This document shows, piece after piece, positions 42,522-50,937 of a DNA stretch of 64,000 nt. Position 1 is the stretch's first letter, and each line of letters opens with the position of its first letter. The position numbers and the translations under genes were made by a program. The notes beneath the pieces were generated by a model. It saw only the letters and a program-made list of their open reading frames with translations. It searched no databases and had not been told where the DNA came from. The stretch comes from SG8-41 sp963699525 (lineage in GTDB: Bacteria > Pseudomonadota > Gammaproteobacteria > Burkholderiales > SG8-41): NCBI GenBank assembly GCA_963699525.1, contig CAVOUI010000006.1, forward strand, positions 248,001 through 312,000, written 5' to 3'.

Positions 42522-43085
42522 TCATTTGACCAGGCTGACCATGTAATCCACGGCCGCGCTGACGTCAGCGTCGCTGAGCGAGAGATTGCCGCCCTTGGGC
42601 GGCATCGCGTTCTTGCCCTTGATCGAGCTGGCGTACAGCGCGCTCATCCCTGCTTTCATGCGCGGCGCCCATGCCGCCTTGTCGCCGGCCTTCGGCGCGC
42701 CCGCAACGCCGGCGGCATGACAGACAGTGCAGGTCGTGTCGAAGACGGACTTGCCCTTGGCGGCGTCCGGCTTCGCCGCGGCGGTAGCCTTCGCGCCGGG
42801 GGCCGGCGAGGCGGACGCGACGGTCGCCGGCGCGCTCGCCGCTTCGGCAGCGGGCGCGCGCTGACTCGGATCGACCACCACCTCGCCCACTGGCTTCAAG
42901 CGCTTCGCGACGGCCTCCTCCGACATCGCAGTATCGTCCTTGGAGAGACCCGCGTTGCTGGTGACGAGGTGCGCCAGCATGACGATCAGCGTGATCGGCA
43001 CCGCGAACGCGAGTACCACGACAATGACGAGCTGCGCGGGCGTCTTGATCGGCGAGGAATGCTCTTCGATGTGAATCTCGGCCAT
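42522..43085 (-). CDS. membrane-anchored cytochrome c5-type protein
   Basis: Monoheme electron carrier facing the periplasm. 187 residues: one N-terminal transmembrane anchor (~18-40, LVIVVVLAFAVPITLIVML), an Ala/Pro-rich linker (~75-110), and a cytochrome domain with heme site CTVCH (119-123) and the axial Met in NAMPPKGG. It is followed by apaH on the same strand. Partner oxidase or reductase is unknown. Confidence 0.92.
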   Translation of the reverse strand: MAEIHIEEHSSPIKTPAQLVIVVVLAFAVPITLIVMLAHLVTSNAGLSKDDTAMSEEAVAKRLKPVGEVVVDPSQRAPAAEAASAPATVASASPAPGAKATAAAKPDAAKGKSVFDTTCTVCHAAGVAGAPKAGDKAAWAPRMKAGMSALYASSIKGKNAMPPKGGNLSLSDADVSAAVDYMVSLVK

Positions 43086-43173
43086 GAATGGGCGCTCCCG
43101 GAAGCGCGCATTATAGCGGAAGTGATCCAGCGGGTAATGCTTTGATTCCCGGGCGATAGTGGCGACATCGCTG

Positions 43174-43182
43174 TGCTAGAAT
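43174..43182 (+). promoter_or_regulatory. extended -10 for tRNA-Arg
   Basis: TGCTAGAAT (43174-43182) is an extended -10 (TGn-TAGAAT) 12 bases before the tRNA. No good -35 is seen, as expected for an extended -10 promoter. The same nonamer precedes algZ (23663-23671). Confidence 0.55.
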
Positions 43183-43193
43183 TCCCGCCGTTC

Positions 43194-43269
43194 GCGCCCG
43201 TAGCTCAGAGGATAGAGTGTTGGCCTCCGAAGCCAAAGGTCGTGGGTTCGACTCCCGCCGGGCGCGCCA
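43194..43269 (+). tRNA. tRNA-Arg (CCG)
   Basis: 76-base cloverleaf. Acceptor GCGCCCG (43194-43200) pairs with CGGGCGC (43259-43265), then G and an encoded CCA (43267-43269). Anticodon stem TTGGC/GCCAA, loop CTCCGAA with CCG at 43227-43229. T-arm GGGTTCGACTCCC. Confidence 0.96.
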
Positions 43270-43357
43270 CTTCCCCGTCGAGCCTTCTCACGCGCCGAGC
43301 TTTTCGATGCTCAAGAGAGGCCCTGATGTCATCCGCGCAAACTGAAAAAGGCGCCTG

Positions 43358-44962
43358 ATGGCGCAGCGCAACCGCTACGACGCAATCATCATCGGCGGCG
43401 GCCACAACGGGCTCACCTGCGCGTGCTATCTCGCGGGCAAGGGCTACCGCGTCAGGGTGCTCGAGCGCCGTGCGGTGGTGGGCGGCGCGGCGGTCACCGA
43501 GGAGTTCTTCCCGGGGTTTCGCAATTCCGCCGCAGCCTACACCGTGAGCCTGCTGCACCCCAAGGTCATCCGCGACCTCAGGCTCGCCGAGCACGGCCTG
43601 AAGATCCTCGAGCGCCCGCTCGCCAACTTTCTGCCGCTCTCCGACACCGCTTATTTCAAGGTCGGCAACGGACTCGCGCAGACGCAGACCGAAATTTCAC
43701 GCTACTCGGCGCGCGACGCGCAGCGACTGCCCGACTACTACGCCATGCTGGAGCGCGCTGGCGGGGCGCTGCGAGAACTGCTGCTGCAAACTCCTCCGAA
43801 CGTGGGAGGCGGCATGCGCTCCGCGTTCGCCGCGCTGCGCCTGGGCTTTCGCATGCGCAAGTCCGGCATGGCGGAGCGCCGCGATTTCTTCGATCTCATG
43901 ACCAAGAGCGCCGGCGACCTGCTCGATTCCTGGTTCGAGTCGGCGCCGATCAAGGCCGCGTTCGGGTTCGACGCGGTGGTGGGAAATTACGCGAGCCCGT
44001 ACGCCCCGGGAAGCGCCTACGTCCTGCTGCACCACGTGATCGGGGAAGTGAACGGGCGGCGCGGCGCCTGGGGGCACGCGGTCGGCGGCATGGGTGCGAT
44101 CACGCAGGCGATGGCGAAGGAGGCGGAGCGTCGTGGCGTGGAGATCACGACCGGCAGCGAGGTGCACAAGGTGCTGGTGGACGACCGGGGCGCGCAGGGC
44201 GTGCAGCTCGCCGACCGCAGCATGGTCGCCGGACGCTGCGTGGTGGCCAATGTCGATCCGCGGCGGCTGTTCCTGGAGCTGCTGGACGAGCACGTGCTCG
44301 ACGCGGATTTCGTGCGCCGCATCCGCGGCTACAAATGCGGATCCGCCACGTTTCGCATGAACGTCGCGCTGTCGGAGCTGCCGGACTTCACCTGCCTGCC
44401 CGGCCGGCACCAGCAGGCGCACCACCAATCCGGCATCATCATCGCGCCCTCCCTCGCCTACATGGAGCAGGCCTACTTCGACGCGCGCACCTACGGCTGC
44501 TCGCGCGCCCCGATCATCGAGATGCTGATCCCGTCCACCGTGGATTCGACGCTCGCGCCGCCCGGCAAGCATGTCGCGAGCCTGTTCTGCCAGCATTTTT
44601 CCTACGACCTGCCGAAGGGCCTCGATTGGGACGGCATCCGGGAATCGGCCGCGGACCATGTGCTCGATACGGTTGCCCGTTACGCCCCGAATTTCAAGGG
44701 CGCGGTGCTGGGTCGGAAGATCCTCTCCCCGGTCGATCTCGAGCGCGAGTTCGGACTGACCGGCGGGGATATATTTCACGGCGCGCTGACGCTCGACCAG
44801 GTGTGGAGCGCGCGCCCGGTGCTCGGGCACGCCGACTACCGCGCGCCGGTGAAGGGGCTCTACCTGTGCGGGGCAGGCGCGCACCCCGGCGGCGGGGTAT
44901 CGGGACTGCCAGGGCACAATGCCGCCCGCGAGATCCTGCGCGACCTGCGCTGGCGCAGATAG
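43358..44962 (+). CDS. phytoene-dehydrogenase-like FAD oxidoreductase (COG1233)
   Basis: 534 residues. N-terminal dinucleotide-binding motif YDAIIIGGGHNGLTCACYLAGKG, then VLERRAVVGGAAVTEE, and near the C-terminus KGLYLCGAGAHPGGGVSGLPGHNAA, the CrtI-type FAD signature. The family includes carotenoid desaturases and the PYROXD2 group; no carotenoid genes are nearby, so the latter is more likely. The ATG overlaps the stop of a 10-codon leader ORF (ATG at 43326). Confidence 0.88.
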   Translation: MAQRNRYDAIIIGGGHNGLTCACYLAGKGYRVRVLERRAVVGGAAVTEEFFPGFRNSAAAYTVSLLHPKVIRDLRLAEHGLKILERPLANFLPLSDTAYFKVGNGLAQTQTEISRYSARDAQRLPDYYAMLERAGGALRELLLQTPPNVGGGMRSAFAALRLGFRMRKSGMAERRDFFDLMTKSAGDLLDSWFESAPIKAAFGFDAVVGNYASPYAPGSAYVLLHHVIGEVNGRRGAWGHAVGGMGAITQAMAKEAERRGVEITTGSEVHKVLVDDRGAQGVQLADRSMVAGRCVVANVDPRRLFLELLDEHVLDADFVRRIRGYKCGSATFRMNVALSELPDFTCLPGRHQQAHHQSGIIIAPSLAYMEQAYFDARTYGCSRAPIIEMLIPSTVDSTLAPPGKHVASLFCQHFSYDLPKGLDWDGIRESAADHVLDTVARYAPNFKGAVLGRKILSPVDLEREFGLTGGDIFHGALTLDQVWSARPVLGHADYRAPVKGLYLCGAGAHPGGGVSGLPGHNAAREILRDLRWRR

Positions 44963-44981
44963 CAGGCCGGAACGAGCGCTC

Positions 44982-45791
44982 ATGCCCATCTTCCGCGTTT
45001 CCCCCGATTGCACGCTGCACTATGTCGTGGACGACTATTCGGACCCGTGGCGCGAGCCCCAGACGATACTCATGATGCACGGCAACGCCGAGAGCGGCGC
45101 TGCGTGGTACGCCTGGGTGCCGCAGCTCGCGCGCCATTACCGGGTGGTGCGCCCCGACATGCGCGGCTTCGGCGCCTCGACCGCGATGCCGCGCGATTTC
45201 CCGTGGACGCTCGATTGCGTCTGCGATGATTATCTCGCCTTGATGGACCACCTTGCTGTCGCCCGCTTTCACGTGGTGGCCGCAAAGATCGGCGGGACCC
45301 TCGCGCGATATTTCGCCGCGCGTCACCCCGACCGGGTGCTCACGCTCACCGTCGTTGGAACGCCGCCGCCCCGTCGCGGCGTCGGACGGCGCCCCGAGCT
45401 GATGGAGGAATTCGAAAAGCAGGGCGTGCAGCACTGGGCGCGCCGTACCATGGCGGGCCGGCTTGGCAGCCGTTTCCCGCCCGAAGGACTCGAGTGGTGG
45501 ATACGGTTCATGGGACGCACGGCGGTTTCGACCCAGCTCGGGTTCATGCCCACGATCGCCGACGCCGACATCACGGATGCGCTGCCGCGTATTCGCTGCC
45601 CCACGCTCGTCATCACCACCGAGGGCAGCGGCCTGGGGACGGTCGAAGAGATGCGCGCATGGCAGCGGATGATCCCGCGCTCGGAGCTGCTGGTGCTGCC
45701 CGGTAATTCCTACCACGTTGCCGCGAGCGACCCGGAGCGCTGCGCCCAGGCCACGCTCGACTTCATCCGGCGTGCTGGCGCGAGCACGTGA
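44982..45791 (+). CDS. alpha/beta-hydrolase-fold protein with Lys at the nucleophile position
   Basis: 269 residues: oxyanion-hole segment ILMMHGNAESGAAWYAW, VVRPDMRGFGAS, the elbow VVAAKIGGTLARYFAA, and the catalytic His region GNSYHVAASDPERC. In most of this fold the elbow is Gly-x-Ser-x-Gly; here the middle position (residue 102) is Lys, so classical serine hydrolysis is unlikely. It follows the COG1233 gene by 19 bases and overlaps the esterase gene. Confidence 0.85.
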   Translation: MPIFRVSPDCTLHYVVDDYSDPWREPQTILMMHGNAESGAAWYAWVPQLARHYRVVRPDMRGFGASTAMPRDFPWTLDCVCDDYLALMDHLAVARFHVVAAKIGGTLARYFAARHPDRVLTLTVVGTPPPRRGVGRRPELMEEFEKQGVQHWARRTMAGRLGSRFPPEGLEWWIRFMGRTAVSTQLGFMPTIADADITDALPRIRCPTLVITTEGSGLGTVEEMRAWQRMIPRSELLVLPGNSYHVAASDPERCAQATLDFIRRAGAST

Positions 45792-46447
45792 CTCGCTCCT
45801 CGATTCTCATTACACGACCTTTTTTCCTTGCGCGGCGCGCCTCGCGCGCGGCTGGCGCGGCGCTGCTGGCCGCGGGCCTGCTGGGCGGGTGCGGGGAAAG
45901 AGTGCCGCGGGTCCCGGCGGTCGGGCCGAGCGAAGTGATCGTGGCCTTCGGCGACAGCCTGACCTATGGAACCGGTGCCTCGGAATCCGAAAGCTATCCT
46001 GCGGTGCTCGAGCAGTTGATCGGCCGCAGGGTCGTGCGGGCGGGGGTGCCGGGAGAGGTCACGGCGCAGGGCCTGGCGCGCCTGCCGGCGGTGATCGAGG
46101 AATACCGTCCGGCCCTCGTGATCGTGTGCCTCGGCGGCAACGACCTGCTGCGCAAGGTGGACGAGATGCAGATCCGGAGCAACCTGCGCCAGATCATCAT
46201 TGCCCTCAAGGGGCGGGGCATCTCGGTCGTCCTGGTGGGGGTGCCGAGGCCCGCGCTCCTCACCAGCGCCGCGGCGTTCTACGGCGAGCTGGCGCAGGAG
46301 TACCGCCTCCCGTACGAAGGCAGGGTCCTGAACGAGGTCATGCACCAGCTCGAACTGAAGGCCGATCTCATCCACCCCAACGCCAAGGGCTACCGCAGGA
46401 TCGCGGAAGCGATCGCCGAGCTGCTCAGGAAAGCGGGCGCCGTTTGA
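45788..46447 (+). CDS. GDSL/SGNH-family esterase (TesA-like), probable lipoprotein
   Basis: 219 residues. An N-terminal hydrophobic segment ends in a lipobox-like LLGGCG, so the protein is probably an outer-membrane or periplasmic lipoprotein. SGNH blocks: IVAFGDSLTYGTG (Ser), VTAQG-region Gly, CLGGNDLL (Asn) and LIHPNAKGYRRIA (Asp-less variant of D-x-x-H; His kept). TesA/TAP-type thioesterase or lysophospholipase activity is likely. GTG start overlapping the previous gene. Confidence 0.9.
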   Translation: MTRSSILITRPFFLARRASRAAGAALLAAGLLGGCGERVPRVPAVGPSEVIVAFGDSLTYGTGASESESYPAVLEQLIGRRVVRAGVPGEVTAQGLARLPAVIEEYRPALVIVCLGGNDLLRKVDEMQIRSNLRQIIIALKGRGISVVLVGVPRPALLTSAAAFYGELAQEYRLPYEGRVLNEVMHQLELKADLIHPNAKGYRRIAEAIAELLRKAGAV

Positions 46448-47667
46448 GTCCGGGCAATCGCCGGCCGACGCCCGTGCGGCTGGCGCTCATCATGTGCGCG
46501 GCGGAAATTTTCAGCATGACGGGCTTCGCGGCGTACACGACGCTGCTGCCGGCGCTGCAGCTCGAGTGGGCGCTCTCCAACTCCGAGGCGGGGCTGGTGG
46601 GCGGCATCTACTACGCGGGCTACGTGGTGGCGACGCCCATACTCACCAGCCTTACGGACCGCGTGGACGCCCGCCGCGTTTATCTCATCGCGTGCCTCCT
46701 TTCATGCGCGGGGGCGGCGGGCTTCATGCTGTTCGCCGGCGGGCTCGCGAGCGCGCTCTGCTTCCAGTTCCTGATCGGAGCCGGCCTCGGCGGGACCTAT
46801 ATGCCGGGGCTGAAGATGCTGGCGGACCGGCTCGAAGGGGCGGGGCAGTCGCGCGCGGTCGCGTTCTATACCGCGACCTTCGGCATCGGCTCCACGCTCT
46901 CGATCCTGGTTTGCGGGTGGATCGGGGGGGCGTTCGGATGGCAGGCTGCATTTGCCTGGGGCGCGGCGGGCCCGATTGCCGGGGCGGCCCTCATCAATTT
47001 CGCCACGCCGCGCGCCCGCACGCGCGCGGCGGGCGCGCCGGCCCCGGCGCTGCTCGATTTCCGGCCGGTGCTGAGAAACCGCAGGACGCTGCCCTACATC
47101 ATCGGTTACTCGGCGCACAACTACGAGCTCTTCGGCCAGCGCTCCTGGATGGTGGCCTTTCTCGTGTTCACGGCCTCGTTGCAGCCGGCGGAGGCGCCGA
47201 TGCTGCTGGGGGCGGCGACACTCGCCGGCATGATCAACCTGCTCGGCCCGGTGATGAGCATCTCGGGCAACGAGCTGGCGCTGAGATTCGGCCGCACCCG
47301 GGTGATCTTCACGTTCATGACCGCCTCCGGGCTGCTCGCCTGCGTGCTGGGCTACACCGCGCCGCTGCCGTGGCTGCTGGTATTCCTCATCATGTGCGTG
47401 CACTACGGGCTCATGCTCGGAGATTCGGCCGCACTGACCGCCGGTGCGGTCGCGGCCGCGCACCCCGACGAGCGCGGCGCGACGATGGCGGTCTACTCAT
47501 TCGTCGGCTTCAGCTCCGCGATCATCGCCCCGCTCGTATTCGGCGCCGTGCTCGATCTCGCCGGCGGCAACCGCAGCGTCCTGGCCTGGGGACTTGCGTT
47601 CACGAGCATCGGCCTTTTCGGCGTACTCGCGCCGGTCGCACGTCTGATCTACGCGCGGCGGAGGTAA
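46444..47667 (+). CDS. MFS transporter
   Basis: 12-helix major facilitator protein of about 407 residues. Conserved loop 2-3 motif TSLTDRVDARRVYL, helix 4 LCFQFLIGAGLGGTYMPGLK and a C-terminal half from residue ~205. TTG start overlapping the esterase stop; the ATG at 46492 is an alternative. Substrate unknown; the tight link with the oxidoreductase, hydrolase and esterase genes points to import or export of a small organic compound. Confidence 0.88.
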   Translation: MSPGNRRPTPVRLALIMCAAEIFSMTGFAAYTTLLPALQLEWALSNSEAGLVGGIYYAGYVVATPILTSLTDRVDARRVYLIACLLSCAGAAGFMLFAGGLASALCFQFLIGAGLGGTYMPGLKMLADRLEGAGQSRAVAFYTATFGIGSTLSILVCGWIGGAFGWQAAFAWGAAGPIAGAALINFATPRARTRAAGAPAPALLDFRPVLRNRRTLPYIIGYSAHNYELFGQRSWMVAFLVFTASLQPAEAPMLLGAATLAGMINLLGPVMSISGNELALRFGRTRVIFTFMTASGLLACVLGYTAPLPWLLVFLIMCVHYGLMLGDSAALTAGAVAAAHPDERGATMAVYSFVGFSSAIIAPLVFGAVLDLAGGNRSVLAWGLAFTSIGLFGVLAPVARLIYARRR

Positions 47668-47746
47668 CCGGTCTCGCGAGCGCGGACGCGGACTACGTCA
47701 CCGGCTGGACGCGACGAGTGGACGGCGGCTCGGCGATAATGTGCGC

Positions 47747-48160
47747 ATGGAACTCGCCGAGGGCATCCGCAAGATCGGGTTCGTACGCTGGTACGAGCGC
47801 CAGCTGATTGAAGCCCACGTCTATCTGGTCACCGCCTTCCTGTGCCTGATCCTGCTGACCGCGTGCCTCGAGGGCTTCAGCATGCGCGCCCCCGGGCTGG
47901 AGCCGCTCCTGAGGCTCCTCGGGATGCTCGCCGGATGCTGCGGTGGCGTGTGGGCGGTCAGGCGTTACGGGGCGATCATCGGAGTGGCGGAGGACGCCGC
48001 GGGGCAGTCGGTGTGCAGGAATTGCGCGGCTTACGGCCTGCTCGACGTGATGGGCGCCGGATTGCTCGCACTCCGCAGGGAGGAAAAGGAGGCCGGACGG
48101 GTGACGCCGCCCGTGGCGGTGCGCTGCCGCAGGTGCGGCCACGAGTGGATGATCGGATGA
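47747..48160 (+). CDS. hypothetical membrane protein with zinc-ribbon-like Cys pairs
   Basis: 137 residues. Two hydrophobic segments (HVYLVTAFLCLILLTACL and LLRLLGMLAGCCGGVWAV), then CRNCAAYG and a C-terminal CRRCGHEW that together could bind zinc. I do not recognise a named family. Start taken as ATG at 47747 (MELAEGIRKIGF). Confidence 0.65.
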   Translation: MELAEGIRKIGFVRWYERQLIEAHVYLVTAFLCLILLTACLEGFSMRAPGLEPLLRLLGMLAGCCGGVWAVRRYGAIIGVAEDAAGQSVCRNCAAYGLLDVMGAGLLALRREEKEAGRVTPPVAVRCRRCGHEWMIG

Positions 48161-48170
48161 TGCATCCCCG

Positions 48171-48194
48171 CCGGCGCGAGAGCTCCCGCGCCGG
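48171..48194. terminator. possible bidirectional hairpin between convergent genes
   Basis: CCGGCGCG (48171-48178) and CGCGCCGG (48187-48194) with an eight-base loop, between the hypothetical gene and the DUF1161 gene that converge here. No T-run, so termination is only a guess. Confidence 0.35.
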
Positions 48195-48221
48195 CGCTTC
48201 GTGGCGGGACGACGGAGCGGC

Positions 48222-48455
48222 TCAGTTGCCCCGCTTGTAGACGATCTTCTTCGTTCCGCCGTCGCAGCTGCCGACGACGGCACCGGCGCCTTCCTTGACC
48301 TGCTCGTTGGGGACGACCTCGAGCGAGAACTCCTTCACCCCGTTTTTCTTGATCTTGGCGTCGATCTCGGTCTTGAGCTCTTCACAGTCTTTCCGCTGCG
48401 CCAGCGCCGGCGCGGCGATCAGCAGCGATGCAACGATGGCGAGAAGCATCTTCAT
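48222..48455 (-). CDS. DUF1161 family small periplasmic protein
   Basis: 77 residues: signal peptide (MLLAIVASLLIAAPALAQ) and a short mature domain with CEELKTEIDAKIKKNGVKEFSLE and VVGSCDGGTKKIVYKR, the DUF1161 signature with two Cys that probably form a disulfide. Function unknown. Confidence 0.85.
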   Translation of the reverse strand: MKMLLAIVASLLIAAPALAQRKDCEELKTEIDAKIKKNGVKEFSLEVVPNEQVKEGAGAVVGSCDGGTKKIVYKRGN

Positions 48456-48537
48456 GACAATACTCCCTTGTTGTGGAACGGCAATATCATGACACCGTGC
48501 CCGCCCGGACTCAACGGCAGTATTTCCGGTGCGGGCG

Positions 48538-49092
48538 TCAGCGCGGGCCCGTGTAGTGTTGCGGCCAGCGTTCGAGCACCGCGGGCGAGTCGTCCTTGTA
48601 GACGTGGCAGGAATTGAGCTGGTAAGGCTTGCGGGTGGACGGCTTGCCGGCGGCGCGCGCCAGGCGCGCCCGGTTCGTCGCCTGGAAGGCGGTGGTGCCG
48701 AGGGGTCCCAGCAACTCCACGAGGTGGGTGCAGCCCTTCACGCCGCCGACGCGCTCGATGATGCCCTTGCGCCAGCCGGGACCGATGGTGAGGCCCGCCA
48801 GCGCCCTGAAGTTGGGCGTGATGTCGCCGCAGATGGGGTACGGGCCCTCGTCCGTCCTGGCCTCGACTTCGTGGATCTTCATGTCGAGGTCGATGGTCAC
48901 CCGGATCCACATGTCGTGCACCGGCTCGCCGGGCTCGCGCTCGCGCCCGCCGTGATGCCGGCTGTGCCGGGTGGTCTTGGTGTCCACGAGGTGCGCCTCG
49001 ATGTCCCACAGCCCGTCGTCGCGCTCGTAGCCGCGGCACTCGATGGCGCGGGTGTGCATGAGCTTGCGCGTAGCGGGGTTACTCAGTGGCAT
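48538..49092 (-). CDS. DUF2889 family protein
   Basis: 184 residues starting MPLSNPATRKLMHTRAIECRG. The DUF2889 pattern is visible: GYERDDGLWDIEAHLVDTK, RVTIDLDMKIHEVEARTDEG, GVKGCTHLVELLGPLGTTAF. Function unknown. DUF2889 genes in betaproteobacteria are often found next to liu or thiolase genes; here it is the distal gene of the liu cluster, 32 bases after HMG-CoA lyase. Confidence 0.85.
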   Translation of the reverse strand: MPLSNPATRKLMHTRAIECRGYERDDGLWDIEAHLVDTKTTRHSRHHGGREREPGEPVHDMWIRVTIDLDMKIHEVEARTDEGPYPICGDITPNFRALAGLTIGPGWRKGIIERVGGVKGCTHLVELLGPLGTTAFQATNRARLARAAGKPSTRKPYQLNSCHVYKDDSPAVLERWPQHYTGPR

Positions 49093-49124
49093 GCGTTGCT
49101 CCTGACGGGTCGCGTCGTATGTAG

Positions 49125-50037
49125 TCAGGCGGCCTGCCGTTTGGCCGCCAGGGCGCGCGCCGCCTTGGAGTGGGTCGCTCTGTCCAGCACGCCGCAAATG
49201 TATTCCCCCGCGGCGATGAGCTTCGCGATGTCCACGCCGGTTTCAACCCCCAGGCCGTCGAGCAGATAGAGGACGTCCTCGGTGGCGACGTTTCCGGTCG
49301 CGCCTTTGGCGTAGGGGCAGCCGCCGAGCCCCGCGACCGACGCGTCGAAGGTCGCAACGCCGGACTCGAGCGCCGCGTACACGTTGGCCACCGCCTGCCC
49401 GTAGGTGTCGTGGAAATGGCCGGCGATCCGGCTGGCGGGAATGTGCTTCATCACCGCCTCGAGCACGGCACGCGTCCTGCCGGGCGTGCCGGTGCCGATG
49501 GTGTCGCAGATCGTAATTTCGTAGCAGCCCATCGCGTCGAGCTCGCGCGCGACGCGCACGACCGCTTCCGGCCTGACCTCGCCCTTCGTAGGGACAGCCC
49601 AGGCACACGGAGATATCGCCGCGCACCTTGACACCCCGGGCAAGCGCTTCCTGGCACACCTCCGAAAAGCGCGCGAGACCTTCCGCGATCGAGCAGTTCG
49701 TATTTCTGCGCGAAAAGGTCTCGGTCGCGGCGCCGAACACCACCACTTCCTGCGCGCCTGCGGCCAGCGCGGCGTCGAGCCCCTTGCGGTTCGGCACCAG
49801 GACCGGGTAGGACACGCCGGGCTTGCGCCGGATCGCCGCCATGACCTGCGCGCTGTCCGCCATCTGCGGCACCCACTTGGGCGAGACGAAGGCGGTTGCC
49901 TCGATGACCGGCAGCCCCGCATCCTGCAGGCGGTGGATCAACTCGACCTTGACCGCGGTCGGGACCGGCGTCGCCTCGTTCTGCAGCCCGTCGCGCGGCC
50001 CCACCTCCACCAGCTTGACCTTCCGGGGAATGCTCAT
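49125..50037 (-). CDS. hydroxymethylglutaryl-CoA lyase, apparent +1 frameshift
   Basis: Cleaves HMG-CoA to acetoacetate and acetyl-CoA, the last step of leucine/isovalerate breakdown (LiuE/MvaB). N-terminal VKLVEVGPRDGLQNEATPVP and FVSPKWVPQMAD; after VCLGCPYEG the frame breaks, and dropping one base of the run at 49582-49584 continues with EVRPEAVVRVARELDAMGCY, HFHDTYGQAVANV, and the catalytic GLGGCPYAKGATGNVATEDV. Repaired length 303 residues, the normal size. Confidence 0.93.
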
Positions 50038-50053
50038 GGCAGTGGTGCGGCGC

Positions 50054-50896
50054 TCAACTCTTGTCCTTGGCGCTTTTGGCGCCCGCCTTTGCTTTCCCTT
50101 TTTCGGAGGCCGGGGTGACCCAGGACGCCTTGCGCTTTTCGAGAAACGCGGACAGTCCCTCCTGCGCCTCCGCCGTGGTGCGGAGCTCCGCGATGCGCTG
50201 CGCGGTCAGCTCGATCAGGCTCTCGTCGATGCGGCGGCCGGCGACTTCGGGGATCAGCTTCTTGATCGCGACCGCCGCGTTCGGGCCGCTCGAGTAGAGG
50301 TGCGCGAGCATGCGTCCAACGACGGCGTTCAGCTCCGGCTCCTCGCAGATGTCGTGCACGAGCCCGGTGCGGAAGGCCTCGGCCGAGTCGAGTTCCTCGC
50401 CCGAGAGCATGTAGCGCTGCGCGTGGTGCCGCCCCATCGCAGCGATCACGTACGGGCTGATCATGGCCGGAATGATGCCGAGCTTCACTTCCGAGAGGCG
50501 GAAGGTCGCGCCGCGCTCCGCGATCGCGATGTCGCACGCCGCGACGAGCCCGACTCCGCCTCCGCGCGCCGCGCCGCGCACGCAGGCGATGGTCGGCTTC
50601 TCCAGCGTGCAGAGCGTGTGCAGCATCAGGGCCGTGGCGCGCGCGTTCTCGAGGTTCTGCGCGCGCGAGAACCGGGCGCTGCGCTTCATGTGCTCGATGT
50701 CGGCCCCGGCGCAGAAATTCTTCCCGGCGCCGGTGATCACGATGGCCCGCACCGCGGGTGCGGATTCCAGTTTCCTCAGCGTCGCGGTGAGCGCGTCCAC
50801 CATTTCCGGGTCGAAGGCATTGTGGACGTCCGGCCGGTTCAGCATCACGGTCGCGTTGCCGTCGGCATCGACTTGGGAGAGGACTTTCTGGCTCAT
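50054..50896 (-). CDS. liuC: methylglutaconyl-CoA hydratase
   Basis: Hydrates 3-methylglutaconyl-CoA to HMG-CoA. 280-residue crotonase: GAGKNFCAGADIEHMK, VRGAARGGGVGLVAACDIAIA (oxyanion hole) and RLSEVKLGIIPAMISPYV with the acid position typical of LiuC. The C-terminus ends in a Lys/Ala-rich tail. Between liuB and the HMG-CoA lyase gene, so the assignment is well supported by context. Confidence 0.88.
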   Translation of the reverse strand: MSQKVLSQVDADGNATVMLNRPDVHNAFDPEMVDALTATLRKLESAPAVRAIVITGAGKNFCAGADIEHMKRSARFSRAQNLENARATALMLHTLCTLEKPTIACVRGAARGGGVGLVAACDIAIAERGATFRLSEVKLGIIPAMISPYVIAAMGRHHAQRYMLSGEELDSAEAFRTGLVHDICEEPELNAVVGRMLAHLYSSGPNAAVAIKKLIPEVAGRRIDESLIELTAQRIAELRTTAEAQEGLSAFLEKRKASWVTPASEKGKAKAGAKSAKDKS

Positions 50897-50937
50897 GTTC
50901 GGTCGGCGATCGGAAAGGCGCACATTATAGCCGCGCC

